A DNA stretch of 64,000 bases from Narthecium ossifragum (Eukaryota; Streptophyta; Magnoliopsida; Dioscoreales; Nartheciaceae). Below, one piece after another: positions 1 through 10,591 of this stretch (positions are counted from its first letter, which is position 1; each line of letters begins with the position of its first letter). The notes under the pieces were generated by a model. That model did no database searches, had not been told where the DNA came from, and saw nothing but the letters and a program-made list of their open reading frames with translations. The position numbers were made by a program, and so were the translations under genes. The stretch lies in the NCBI GenBank assembly GCA_963920575.1, contig OY986967.1:7707166-7771165 (forward strand), written 5' to 3'.

Positions 1-63
1 AATTTACCAAATTACACTTGCGGTCTACAACGAGCCACAGGGGTAGAGGGACAGGTCCTCACA
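1..63 (-). mobile_element. LTR start, cut by window edge
   Basis: On the minus strand, position 63 begins with TGTGAGGACCTG. This is the same start as the LTR at 24773 (TGTGAGGACCCG). The AATTTACCAAATT block at 1-14 matches 448-462 in the neighbouring copy. Only the first 63 bases of this LTR lie in the window. It appears to be a second, truncated or nested member of the family beside the copy ending at 584. Confidence 0.5.
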
Positions 64-584
64 TGTCGGATCTGAGGAGAGGGAGCTCGAAGGAGACGAC
101 GGCCGGCAACGGTGGCGAGGGAACTCCGGAGAAGAGGGGAGAGGCCGGCGTCGTCGCGAGCGAAGAAGAAAGGAGAAAAAGAGAGGGGTCGGGCATGGGG
201 GAGAAGAAAAGGAAAAAGGAGAGAGAGAGAGAGAGAGAGAAGAGGTTTAGCAACTTAAGTGGTTAAACCAACCTAGTCTAGTCAGTTTAATCAGACCGAG
301 TCCGATTAAACTCCAAATTGTGATATCTCTTCGCAATCCCGTCCGGATCTGTCGATCCCGAAGACTCATACTGGATCTATTCAATCACGTACATCAATCA
401 AGGCTGTGTGTGCACTACGCGGGTGTGAAACCGACCGCCAAGGCGCAATTTACCAAATTGCCCTTGGGGTCCAAAAGCAGCGATGCGATCAATCGATCGT
501 AAAGCAAGGGCAATCGAGCCAAAATAACCAAACCAGACCCTCGACCGACGCGGTCGGATCGGGTTGGAGGTATGGGTCCTCACA
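64..584 (-). mobile_element. LTR fragment, same family as the 24.8-kb solo LTR
   Basis: Read on the minus strand from 584, the sequence starts TGTGAGGACCCATACCTCC. It follows the 24773 LTR closely for about 190 bp, sharing the GACCGCG, TTTGGTAAAT and TTTCACACCCGC blocks. It then diverges into a region ending in a (GA)n tract at about 215-240. No gag or pol coding is visible. The outer boundary and target duplication were not found. Confidence 0.55.
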
Positions 585-1125
585 TCAAATGTTACCCTTT
601 GTAACATTTGACTATATCACAAAGTGAAAGGATTAATGTTTGCTACTTTAGAGTGTTACCTATTATCATGAGTCGATTCGATCTAAAGGAGCACTACTGG
701 GAAAGTGAATTAATTTTGATCCTAATGATATGAGGGCAAAAGAAAGAGCAAATTTAGTTTTACACATGTTACTTATATTCTCCGACCGGACAGTGATGTC
801 ACTTGAAAAAGTAAGGCATGATTGTGAATATTTGTAATAAGAGAATAACGAGTATTGGATTGATGAGAGATCGAGTCGTACTCGGTTATGTGTAGCTAAA
901 AATTCTTGGGGTACTAAAGTACACGTTTCAATTGATTTTTTCCTTTATGTTCTATGGTTGATGTCTTCTTTATGACCATAACCGGTTTCTATATTGGAGC
1001 TCCCATTATTTGTGTGCTTTCAAGTCGAATGACCCATTTTTCCCTGTATGAATGGATTCTTAAAAAAAATCCAAGTTCTGTCTACACTCCTGGATAGATC
1101 TAGCTCATCATCGACGAGTGGGAGA
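585..1125 (+). mobile_element. decayed retroelement internal sequence
   Basis: AT-rich sequence without an open frame. It ends in a purine-rich GTGGGAGA directly before an LTR-like TGTTGG at 1126, as expected for the polypurine tract of a Ty1/copia element. No reverse transcriptase or integrase motif is readable, so this rests on position next to the LTR. Confidence 0.3.
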
Positions 1126-1431
1126 TGTTGGTTTATAAATAGGTTAGGGTCGCCAATGATGGCTAGACTCAGACCTAATGCCAAATGATTTAACCCACTT
1201 AATTAGATCGAACGGTTTAGATAACTGTTATCTAAACCGCTCGGGAACCGCTAATCATTTCCTGGATTAATCGGTTCTAAGAGAACTCTTGCCGTCGGTG
1301 ATCGTGAGAAAACTCTGTAACAAAAGAGAGGAAGAACCAGTGGAGAAGAAGAAGAACTAAAGATAAGGAACTTGAGTTGTGGATTGAATATTGTTGTTAT
1401 TGTAATAAAATCATCTGGATCACGTGAAACA
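1126..1431 (+). mobile_element. copia-like 3' LTR
   Basis: Begins TGTTGG after a polypurine-like GTGGGAGA, has a TATA-like TTTATAAATAGG at about 1132-1144, and plausibly ends in CA at 1431. At 1213-1239 it holds a perfect palindrome with 13-base arms (CGGTTTAGATAAC and its complement) around one base. A 5' partner LTR and a target duplication are not visible, so it is either a 3' LTR of a decayed element or a solo LTR. Confidence 0.4.
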
Positions 1432-1995
1432 AATCAAAAAAGAAGATCATAGGCTAACGAGTTAGTTCTCGTCACTGCTCTGTATTCATACAGAGAAATC
1501 AAATTCAACAAGGAGCTCCCTGAATGAGCTGCACAAGGGAGTGAAGGAGGAGCTCGGCTCGACAAGAAGAGGAAAGATGAATTAATAGCTCTGGACGAGC
1601 TGAATTTGACGGTGGTGGCCTCTCGGAGTTTGTGGGATTGCCTCTCCCGGTGAGTGGATAAGAAAAGGACGTGCCGGTCGACGGAGCTCAAGGTGGCCGC
1701 CGATGAGTTGAAGATGAGAGGGTGGTTGCATTTTACAGGATGGTTGCATTTAACCTGTTAATCCGGCAAGTAGAGGAGAGAGTGGTTGCATTTAAGAGAG
1801 TCCCGACGTCGGTATGTGTAGTGTACATGGCCCCACCGTCATGTACACAAAACATTATCCTTTTAATAAACATCACAGCCCACTTTGACGCCACGTGGAT
1901 GCCACGTCAAGTGTTCATTCTACGAAAACTCTTCTCCCATTAGACCCAAGGAAGGTCCCAGGAAACTCTCTTTCCATGACCCCCATCTGGCATCT

Positions 1996-2003
1996 TATTT
2001 ATA
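1996..2003 (+). promoter_or_regulatory. TATA-like box of the RING-H2 gene
   Basis: CTTATTTATAAGAAAG lies about 190 bases before the ATG at 2193, leaving a 5' leader of about 160 bases. It is placed by sequence and spacing only. The stretch from 1432 to 1995 holds no recognisable gene. Confidence 0.4.
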
Positions 2004-2192
2004 AGAAAGCAAATGCTAGGAAAGAGAGATGGATGGTATATTCAACAAGCTAGAGAGAGGTAGAGGAACCTTCATGGAAGCAGAACAAACAAATTCCAAA
2101 CTCTCCACCATGATCATGACCACCACCAGATTCACAACCATTTAGTGGTAAGAAAATAGAACTATTCCTGCCCTTCTGTTTTTAGCTTCTCC

Positions 2193-2930
2193 ATGGCAGG
2201 TATGCTCCCCGGCGTCGAATGTGCGCGGCGGAGAAGGTTCCACCAAGCAGGTGGCTCAATGGACTCGCCGGCCGGAATCCGGCGGCCGTCCTTCTGCTTG
2301 TACACGACCGCCCACGAGACCAATCTGGGCGCCAACGCCGTGGTATATATGCATATATACATATTTGTTAGCATCAAATTTATCACCATTTATATGTCTA
2401 TGGTGCATGCTAACGATGAAGATTTAAATCACAGCAGCAGCAAAGAAGCTACACAGGAGCCCATGGAGCGGCGCTCGGTAGCATCGCTCGCGAGGCTAAA
2501 GAGAGATTGGATGGAAGATTGAGATCCCAAAGAGCCTCAGATATCAAAAGGTAAGATGTTGTTCTTTATATTCATATATAAATCCGCCCTTAATTTCCTA
2601 TGATCAGCTTAAGCTTGACACCGGCCGGAGCCCATGGATTGTAGGAGTAAAAATGGAGGTTGCGATGTCGGGGGGAGATTGGCGAGGACGGCTATCGGGA
2701 ACTTGCAGAGGGAGGTGTTTAGCTCGAAGAAGAGCTCGAGAAAGTTTGGGTGGATGAGGCTGGGGTGGAAGGCGTCGGAGCAGGACGAGTGCGTGGTTTG
2801 TTTGGAGGAGTTCAGGGATGGGGATGGGCTCCTGAGCTTGCCTTGCGAGCATAGGTTCCATTGGAGCTGCGTGCTGCCATGGCTGGAGAGCAGTGCTCAG
2901 TGTCCATGCTGTAGAATGAGCATCTATTAA
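2193..2930 (+). CDS. small RING-H2 E3 ubiquitin ligase, 3 exons
   Basis: Exons 2193-2342, 2435-2550 and 2645-2930 join in frame to 183 aa (552 nt with stop); each intron has GT-AG ends. The N-terminus MAGMLPGVECARRRRFHQ and the second-exon stretch SIAREAKERLDGRLRSQR recall a small plant RING family. The C-terminus is a RING-H2 finger with ligands C138, C141, C156, H158, H161, C164, C175 and C178 (ECVVC, CEHRFHWSC, CPCC). RING-H2 proteins typically act as E3 ligases, recruiting an E2 to ubiquitinate substrates; the substrate here is unknown. No signal peptide or membrane segment is seen, suggesting a soluble protein. The first-intron acceptor could slip among three CAG triplets (2435, 2438 or 2441), changing only glutamine number. 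Reading straight through the first intron gives a false 109-aa frame that loses the RING. Confidence 0.85.
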
Positions 2931-4503
2931 TTCTTAAATCTGAATTAAGAGCTGTGTTCTTCTTTTATCTTTTCTTTTTGTTTCTGGTTTTGTGGATATG
3001 GCCGCCTTTGATCGATGTTGAGGATGTGATAATTAAATGGGTGATTCCATCAGGAAATGGAGGATTGATTCGAGTTGATGCCTTTTTTATTTTGGGTATA
3101 AATGGAAATGTTCTGCAGCAATAATGGATTGATTATGTTGTTCTTTGTCAGCTAAACTTTCATACTCTGATTTAAGAAAAGAACTGCTGAAGATGGCAAA
3201 ATATCATGATTAGCATTTTGGAGAAAAATGAAGTTCATGAGTCTTGGTAGTTGAACAGGGCCATGAATCAGTAATTCATTGCCACCTGGTGGGATACTGA
3301 TCTAGCTATTTTCATTATGGTGAGATAAACTCTCAGCTCTTGTTTGCTTGGTCGAGTCTTGTTTGCTTGGTTGAGGGATAAGAGGAATCATTATTCCATC
3401 TATCCCATTCTTTGATCTCACTTTTTCTTACCTCTACTGCTTGACCTCATTTTTTATTACCCTTAATCCCTTTAAACATATTCCCCTTGATCCGGGACAA
3501 AACGGGGGCTCATTGCCTATGTTACTTGGGTAGTTTTTTTTTGGGCATGGATATGAAGGATTGAGGAGCCTTGAAACTAATTTTTTTTTTATTTAAAAAA
3601 AAACATGTTTTGTTCGTTTTTATAGTCTTGATTAAATTCAACATATACTTAATCACAAATTGTTCTGTTATTACAAACTTGGCTGCAATTCCGTTTTGCC
3701 TTGTATAGAAAACGGATTGAAGAAAGAGAAAATTTCATGTTTCTTGGGCAAATCCAGGGACGAGATAAACAAGTCGGGTCCAAGATGACAGATTGACAAT
3801 GACGTCGAAAATGACTTTGGATTCAATTCAAAGCCAGTAGATCGAGTCAAATCAATGAAACTGTTGGCTTGACGTGTAATTTACTTTCTCAATCACAATT
3901 CACAACTTGAGGAATGAAATCAGTTCAACTGTGATATATATCTAGAACCATTCTTGGCTGTCCAAGTGCGAGGCAATGTTCATCAGCTTGGGGACAAATT
4001 GTTAAGATTCAATATCCTTTTATGTTGATTATTTAATGATCATATCTTGACTAACATAATAGAAGATTTTGTGTGCAAAGAAGATAAGATATGCTTATGT
4101 AAACGTCAACGGTTCACTTATATGATTTTGATTTTTCTATCTTATTATATTAGCCATGCCTGTACAACAAAACCCAATGCTCTTCCTCGTAACCGGATCC
4201 GAGGGGCCTCCGCTGCGGCATGCATCGGTTAGCCATTGGATCTTCGATCCGCGGGGCCTCCGCTGCGTTATGTATCGGTCAGCCGTTACATCTTCGATCC
4301 GGGGGCCTACGAGGATCACGAGCATATTAACATGAAAAGGTTCGATCGGGGGCTCGAATCACGAGCAGATTAAAAGAAAAAGGTTGGGATTACATGCGAA
4401 TGGGATGCACACGGAAACTCCGTCATTCGATAGGGATCACGTTTTAAATAACATGATGGGAGCTTTAATCATGTGTTTTAAGTACGTTTGGAAATCAAAA
4501 CTT
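2931..4503. other. intergenic, no gene seen
   Basis: AT-rich DNA downstream of the RING-H2 gene with no supported coding region. It contains a two-copy tandem repeat of about 50 bp at 4195-4305, marked by GGGGCCTCCGCTGCG at 4203 and 4253. Nothing else is recognisable. Confidence 0.5.
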
Positions 4504-4768
4504 CCTGTACAAAAACTACAGGAGCCGGTTTTAGGATTATTAACCTTTAATATTTAACATGGATGATCAAACTTTGGATGATTAAATATTATCCAGCGAC
4601 AAATTTTAGGGCCTGTTTGGCTCCCAAGAATCCACGGTATCCGCTCCTATACAAAAACTACATGGGCCGATTTTAGGATTATTAAACTTTAATATTTCAC
4701 ATGGATGATCAAACTTTGGATGATTAAATATTATCCAACGAACAAGTTTTAGGGCATGTTTGGCTCCC
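4504..4768 (+). repeat. 142-bp tandem duplication at a MITE edge
   Basis: The block starting CCTGTACAAAAACTAC at 4504 recurs as CCTATACAAAAACTAC at 4646, about 142 bp apart. Both copies run through GGATGATCAAACTTTGG and end in GTTTGGCTCCCA. The first copy therefore carries only the left tip of the adjacent MITE, so the duplication spanned the MITE border and probably followed its insertion. Confidence 0.75.
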
Positions 4769-4956
4769 ATCCCGGATGGAGTCCGGGATTCGGAATTCGC
4801 TCGTCACGAGCGTACGCCGATTTCGGTATCCATCCTTAGACGGATTCTGTTTTTCAGAATCCGACGGTGAGCCAAACATCGGGATCTGGAATCCGGAATT
4901 CGAGATCCGTCAGATTCACTCACATTCGCTCCCATTCCATGCTGCCAAACGGGCCC
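4752..4956. mobile_element. Tourist-like (PIF/Harbinger) MITE
   Basis: A 205-bp element with imperfect terminal inverted repeats: GGGCATGTTTGGC on the left, and on the right GGGCCCGTTTGGC when read in reverse complement. The trinucleotide TTA flanks both ends (4749-4751 and 4957-4959), the target duplication typical of Tourist-like elements. It has no coding capacity. The interior has several paired CCGGAATTC/CGGATTC words, consistent with a foldable MITE. Confidence 0.75.
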
Positions 4957-5701
4957 TTAAAATCTGCTATATGGAAGCACTAATTTATTAGATATTACGG
5001 CGAGTTTTGCTCAAAGAACTCAATATAAAAAGCTATAACAATACCTGTACAAGAACGTGGATTGGAGCGAGTTTTGCTCAAAAACCGTCTCTATTGATCA
5101 TCCATGTTAAACATAATTAAAGCTACGGTCACGCCGAACGGCGGAGCTTCCGTCTGAATTGTCTCCACCTTTTTCCCTTAATTTGTTCCGGGATCAATGA
5201 TCCAATGACTCGTGTGAATCGTATGTGCATTGGTTGAATCCCTCATAACCACCCACGTAACCAAATCTGGGAACGGATAATTGGTGATAACACCAGTTTA
5301 ACAAAAATTATCATAAAAACCCCATTAGCTTGATTTTTAAGGTAAAAATCTCATTTGATATGTTTATTTAGCTAGTGTAATTAAAAAAAAAGACCGTAAT
5401 GCCCCCCCCCTCTCTCTCAGCCACCAATCACTCCAGCTATCACCACTCCTCCGGCGAAGCCCTCTTCTCCGGCCATTACCTCCATTCCCAGCAAGGGCTT
5501 ACAACCTCCACAACACCAGCCATCTCCCATCCTCCTCCAACCTCATCCATTCTAGCGCCGCATGAGGCATACTGGAGGCGCTGCCGGGGCTCCCAGTCAC
5601 CGCCGTCGCCGAGCAAGCACTGACGCCGAGTGCCTAAGGCGATCGAGCCCACTCGATTGCGTGGCTCGGTGGCCGTTCTCTCACGGCGAGAGAGATGCCG
5701 T

Positions 5702-5980
5702 GACCGCCCATCGCAGTCCATGCGAGTCGAGGGACGAGACGAGGGTATCAAGGTAGGTGACATCGGAGAAGACAACGGTGGCACCAGCAAGGTCTCGGAG
5801 GGTCTCTTCTCTGTTGTTGTGGCCACGAATGCCGCTGCGCTCGCGGGCGATGGCTATGACAGTGAATCGTCGCTTGCAAAGCTCCCGGACGATGAACTTG
5901 CCAATGTAGTCGATGGAGCCGGTGACAAGGACCGTGATCTCTTGTGGAGGCTTGGATCTAAAGGACGATGAGGTGGGTGT
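5702..5980 (-). pseudogene. divinyl chlorophyllide reductase N-terminal fragment
   Basis: Read on the minus strand, a frame of about 92 codons runs from a Ser/Pro-rich transit-peptide-like stretch into EITVLVTGSIDYIGKFIVRE, a dinucleotide-binding glycine motif with some glycines changed. It continues through IARERSGIRG and VVFSDVT. I recognise this as the start of plant 3,8-divinyl (proto)chlorophyllide a 8-vinyl reductase, an atypical short-chain dehydrogenase of chlorophyll synthesis in the chloroplast. Homology fades after the HGLRWAV stretch and frames break towards 5500. About three quarters of the protein is missing. It is best read as a captured, non-functional fragment. Confidence 0.6.
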
Positions 5981-6252
5981 GCTGGGCTTCTCTCTCGTGG
6001 AGGTGGGGGAGTGGGAAAAGTGGAAGCTTTAAATGAGGAGTTGACAATGACCATGATTGATCTCTTGTGAAGGCCTGGATTTAAAGGACGAGGAGGTGGG
6101 TGTGCTGGACTTCTCTCTCGTGGAGGTGGGGGAGTGGGAAAAGTGGAACCTTTAAATGAGGAGTTGACAAGGACCGTGATTGATCTCTTGTGGAGGCCCT
6201 GGATCTAAAGGATGAGGAGGTGGGTGTGCTGGGCTTCTCTCTTGGAGGTGGG
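5936..6252 (-). repeat. 123-bp tandem repeat, 2.6 copies
   Basis: The word GATCTCTTGTG begins copies at 5936, 6059 and 6182, an exact period of 123 bp; the third copy stops near 6252. The unit covers the junction between the transit-peptide-like segment and the first strand of the divinyl reductase fragment. 123 is 41 codons, so the expansion kept frame, although a TAA now lies in the upstream copy. Confidence 0.85.
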
Positions 6253-6260
6253 TTTCACTC

Positions 6261-7460
6261 AAAAACATGAAAATGGAGTCACAAAGATGAAAATGGATCC
6301 TGAAAGATAAAAATACACGTATAGAGATGAAAATGCATGCAAAAAGATGAAAATAGATGTAGAAATATGAAAACATCCGAGAAAGATGAAAATACATGTA
6401 GAAAGATGAAAATGAATTTACAAAGATGAAAATGGATTTACAAAGATGAAAATGGATTTACAAAGATGAAAATGGATCCAGAAAGATGAAAATGGAGCTA
6501 GAACGATGAAAATGGATTTACAAAGATGAAAATGCACCCAAAAAGATGAAAATAGATTTACGAAGATGAAAATGGATCCAGAAAGATGAAAATAGAGTCA
6601 GAAAGATGAAAATCAATTTACAAAGATGAAAGTGGATTCAGAAAGATGAAAATGGAGTCAGAAAGATGAAAATGGAGCCAGAACGATAAAAATGGATTTC
6701 CAAAGATGAAAATGGATTCAGAAAAATGAAAATGGAGTCAAGAAAGATAAAAATGGATCCAGAAAGATGAAAATGGAGCCAAAACGATGAAAATGGATTT
6801 ACAAGATGAAAATGGATTCAGAAAGATGAAAATGGAGTCAGAAAGATGAAAATGGATCTAGAAATATGAAAATAGAGTCAAAACGATGAAAATGGATTTA
6901 CAAATAAGAAAATGAAGTCAGAAAGATGAAAATGGATTTACGAAGATGAAAATGGATCCAGAAAGATGAAAATAAAATCAGAACGATGAAAATGAATTTA
7001 CAAAGATGAAAATGGATTTACAAAGATGAAAGTGGAGTCAGAAGATGAAAATGGATCCAAAAAGATGAAAATGGAGCCAGAACGATGAAAATGGATCCAG
7101 AAAGATGAAAATGGAGTCAGAACGATGAAAATGGATTTACAAAGATGAAAATGGAGTCAGAAAGATGAAAATGGATCCAGAAAGATGAAAATGGAGCCAG
7201 AACGATGAAAATGGATTTACAAAAATAAAAATGGATTCAGAAAGATGAAAATGGAGTCAGAAAGATGAAAATGGAGTCAGAACGATGAAAATGGATTTAC
7301 AAAGATGAAAATGGATTCAGAAAGATGAAAATGGGTTCAGAAAGATGAAAATGGATCCATAAAGATGAAAATGGAGTCAGAAAACTGAAAATCAATTTAC
7401 AAAAATGAAAATGGATTCACAAAGATGAAAATGGAGTCAGAAAGATGAAAATGGATCCAG
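6261..7460. repeat. 20-bp minisatellite, about 60 copies
   Basis: About 1,200 bp built from a 20-bp unit, consensus GAAAGATGAAAATGGAKTCA. The core GATGAAAATGGA is nearly invariant and the last five bases vary (GGAGTCA, GGATCCA, GGATTTAC). Few units gain or lose a base. Twenty is not a multiple of three, so any frame rotates through a 60-bp super-period; the minus-strand Phe/His-rich frame near 6152-6397 is an artefact. It sits inside the candidate Pack-MULE. Confidence 0.95.
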
Positions 7461-7691
7461 ATAACACTAGATTAGTGACTTAAGTTAATAGAATGATATT
7501 TTTGCAAGAAACTAAATATTTGAAAGATCCATATAGTATATGAAAGTTTTCGAAGATAAATATGTAATTTTTAAATTTTCAAATTATTTTTCTTTTCTAA
7601 ACTATGATAATAGGCCGTAGTAGAGTCATAGGGCATGTTAAGTTGGCACATGCAGAAGATGGGAGAGTGGAGGGGACGGGGCCAGGGGGCT

Positions 7692-7850
7692 GCAGTGGGT
7701 GTGGGTTTTGATGGGCCTCAGTCTAATCAGCATTAATTGTTGGGAAGGCTTTGGATTGGTGGTGTGGGTTTTGATGGCCCACGGTCTAATCAGCATTAAT
7801 TTCTTGACTGTAGTGGGAGTGGGTGTGGGTTTTGATGGTTCGCCACCGAT
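7692..7850. repeat. short tandem duplication
   Basis: GTGGGTTTTGATGG followed by TCTAATCAGCATTAATT occurs at about 7699 and again about 64 bp later, with a third GTGGGTTTTGATGG near 7825. It lies between the minisatellite and the F-box/MYND fragment. No function is seen. Confidence 0.6.
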
Positions 7851-7966
7851 TGAAGAAGAAACCGCCGGCCCTCGGTGGCGTCAGCGCGGACACCGCATCC
7901 TTCATGAAAACAGTGGCCAAGATCCCGCAGCGCGTTAACGTGGCCGAGGAACGCCGCGCGCGCGCG
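7850..7966 (-). pseudogene. F-box/MYND (Sel1-like) gene fragment
   Basis: A minus-strand frame contains RARAAFLGHVNALRDLGHC and then GVRADATEGRRFLLQ, about 39 residues in all. This matches the Sel1-like helical segment (ARAAFLGHVDALRELGHC pattern) of plant F-box proteins with a C-terminal MYND finger, of the Arabidopsis At1g67340/At5g50450 type. The F-box and MYND parts are absent, and the surrounding frame is low-complexity Ser/Pro/Arg. It is a gene piece carried in the candidate Pack-MULE. The family is named from memory of the motif, without a search. Confidence 0.55.
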
Positions 7967-9705
7967 CACAACACCACCCCGGCCCGGAGGTCGAGGACGT
8001 GGGAGGCGGGAGGCGACCGTCATCGTCGAGCTCGAGGAGAGGGAAGGTGCCGCCGGTGGCCGCGGGTGGCTGCGGCTGGCTGCGGCTATGCCGGAGAAGG
8101 AGGGAGACGCCGGAAGCGAGCTCGATAGAGACATTGGTCGGAGAGGAAAAAGGGCACGAGCGAGCTCAACGGACTAGATGAGGGCAATATGGTCTTTTTT
8201 GAAAGATTTCGAATTATTATCCCAAGAAAATGTTGTATGGGGTTTTTCCCAAACTTGTTTGGGTTTTGAACGAAGAGAATCTTAATAATGGGGTTATGGA
8301 CAAATCCCCCATCTGGGAATTAGAGGAACGACTCTGCGAACAAAACCAAATGTCTGTTGCCACTAACTCAATGTCTGCTGGCCGAACTCTATGCTCATTT
8401 GTAATATCAACAGCTGACCTCCAACCGAGCTACATCTCCCTTTTGATTTGCGCATAAAAAAAAATATGAAACCAAATTTCGCTACAAAGCAACCTTATTC
8501 ACCTCTGATTACATATGAAAAATTTCATGCAAATGCTATATTTGATAATTATTAGAAATTTTTGCTATAAAAAGACATGAATATATTTGGGTTTCCTCCA
8601 ACTTCCAAAATCTGCATATCAAAATCCATCCAAATCTTCTGCGTGGTGTAGATCATGTCTCTTCGGAGTTGGAATGCCACATTTGCTTCTAAACCCTGCC
8701 TAATTCTTCCCTAACTTTCTCAGGGGAGTGGAGATATAGTTGGTTAGATTTAAGATGTGTTTATTGGCTGTCATATCACACCATAAAAGTGTGGCATCAA
8801 AATGAAAGTTTCATGGGCCATCTCTTGTACACAAATGTTACTCTCATGTCTCCATATCGAAAGGACAACCATTACAGCAAGATGCAATTATTGGGGCAGG
8901 TCCAGCATCTTTAAAGCTGATAGTGTTGGCCATGATACTTCTGTTTGAAGTAGAAAATTGAAAGAACCCCAGTGAGAGAGACTAGTACCAGTAGTTGGAC
9001 GTGCCTAATTGCATGCCTCCAAACTTGCTTATAAGACTATTCTCTCAAATTGAGAGTGATTCCTTTGCAGTGGGAACGGTCAATGGTAGTATTACCTTGA
9101 CGATCAAGTCACTATCAAAGGGTTTTGCATGAGATTTGGGGTCTAACTGTTTCTTTTAATGAGATACCTTTCATTCATATTTATAAACAGTTTAACCTTA
9201 ATTAGGGGCTAACTATGTGGCTCTATAGGCCCGTCTTTTGTCTGTCTTTGGAGGGAATGAGGCTTCCCTGGGTTTTTTTACCGATTCTGTATATATAGAG
9301 TATAGTGAGTGAGTGCTCAGGATTATTCTAGGTCGTAGCTTTGGCTTGCTTCTTAATTACCCCCACCACCACATCCCAATCCTCCCCCAAAAAAAAGAAA
9401 AAAAAAAAGACTAGACTCTCACGAAACATTTAGTGAGATGATGTTACTAAATCCAATAGCAATGCTGAAAGCGATGTAAAGTTTTGTTTTATAATCTATA
9501 TATAAGCTACGTCATATATAGATTGATGTGGTTTGGAGCAGAAACATTTGTTTGTGCACCTCCATATATAAATACTTTGTGTTTAAACAAATGCTGGAGA
9601 CAAAGCTCCAGTCACCAAGGATCAAAACTTACAAGCATGGTGTAGGGAGCCTCTTCGCTCAAAAAGATGACACTGGAGGCTGAAATGAAACCCCAGACAC
9701 CCTAG

Positions 9706-9845
9706 ACCAAAAAATAATATTGGGGAGACCCTACGTACGTACCCAGTAAGGTGGCCAATTAAACTGTCTCCCTGAACCAAAAAATAATATTGGGGAGACT
9801 CTACGTACGTACCCAACCAGCTGGCCAATTAAAAACTGTCTCCCG
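9706..9845 (+). repeat. 70-bp tandem duplication
   Basis: Two near-identical copies start at 9706 and 9776. Each runs ATAATATTGGGGAGAC, TACGTACGTACCCA, GGCCAATTAAA and ends in CTGTCTCCC. The TACGTACGTAC core is itself palindromic. No coding is seen. Confidence 0.8.
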
Positions 9846-10411
9846 TTTGGTTTGGTACGGGGTTAGAAAAATAAGATTAATGAGGAATAGGATTAGAAAA
9901 AATAAAATTAAAGAATGATCATAGAAAAAAATAAAATAACGGTGAAAGTATCCTAAGATAAAGAGGACTTAAGGAGACTCATCCAGTTATCATGTAATCA
10001 TTAATTAACTATGTTATCATCAGATGCATTCAGGTTGATAGCAATTGATGATCATCTGAGCTAACTGAAAATCGATGAACAGATTTGTTGATAAAACAAA
10101 TTTGAAAATGTCCTCTAGCGCTGTAATTCTCTATCACACCTATAACCATGTTAATCTACCGCTGTTGGATTAAAAACGGGGATAAGTGGGACTATCTCGA
10201 GAATAAACTCCCATATTGATCCCCCAATCCAACTGGGGTTTAGGTGAAGAAAATAAAATAAGATAGAGATTGTGGAATTTTTCCTCCTTAGTAGAGTCAT
10301 GTATTACTTATTGTTTAAATAGATACATGATACATGTAGATAAGAAAAATACATATTCGTGCAATAAATGCCATTATGCATAGATACTAAAATAAGACTA
10401 TATAGAGGATT

Positions 10412-10591
10412 TTATTCTTTGTGATTGATAGCATTGATCTTGCTTTCCCTTAATAGAGATTTAGCTATATTTGTAGCTTCATGATCTGGATTTGCTTCTT
10501 TGGGAGAGATATCATGCTTGATTGGTGGATCTCCGTTATTATTAGGTTCTGTACTAGTGCTGATGTTTCTGGGTGCATGGTTGGATATCAA
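10412..10591 (-). CDS. possible terminal exon, unknown protein
   Basis: A minus-strand frame of about 60 codons follows a good 3' splice signal, a run of T then GCTTCCAAG. The encoded tail is Asn/Pro/Lys-rich (SNHAPRNISTSTEPNNNG, then KEANPDHEATN) and ends in a stop. I do not recognise it. A partner exon upstream, at higher coordinates, was not identified, so it may be chance. Confidence 0.15.
   Translation of the reverse strand: MISNHAPRNISTSTEPNNNGDPPIKHDISPKEANPDHEATNIAKSLLRESKINAINHKE

Larger units (their letters stand above)
5313..8248. mobile_element. candidate Pack-MULE with gene fragments
   Basis: The ends form degenerate long inverted repeats. The left end reads AAAAACCCCATTAG and later AAAAAGACCGTAATGCCC (to about 5405). 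The right end, read in reverse complement, gives AAAAACCCCATACA and later AAAAAGACCATATTGCCC (8179-8248). Between them lie pieces of two unrelated genes, both on the minus strand, plus two tandem-repeat blocks. Long terminal repeats enclosing several cellular gene fragments are the hallmark of Pack-MULEs. No transposase is present. A 9-11 bp target duplication was sought and not found, so exact ends remain open. Confidence 0.5.

Noticed and set aside
2193..2522. 109-codon single-exon reading of the first RING gene
   Set aside because: It reads through an AT-rich intron and loses the conserved SIAREAKERLDG segment. The spliced model restores frame and RING.
4170..4400. Possible tRNA-like or SINE sequence (GGTTCGATC words)
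   Set aside because: No cloverleaf arms could be paired. The words belong to a 50-bp tandem repeat.
6261..7460. Regular repeats that could suggest a CRISPR array
   Set aside because: The 20-bp units are directly adjacent without unique spacers, and the genome is a plant nuclear one. It is a minisatellite.
8230..8457. 75-codon plus-strand frame
   Set aside because: It starts inside the Pack-MULE right end and has no recognisable protein features.
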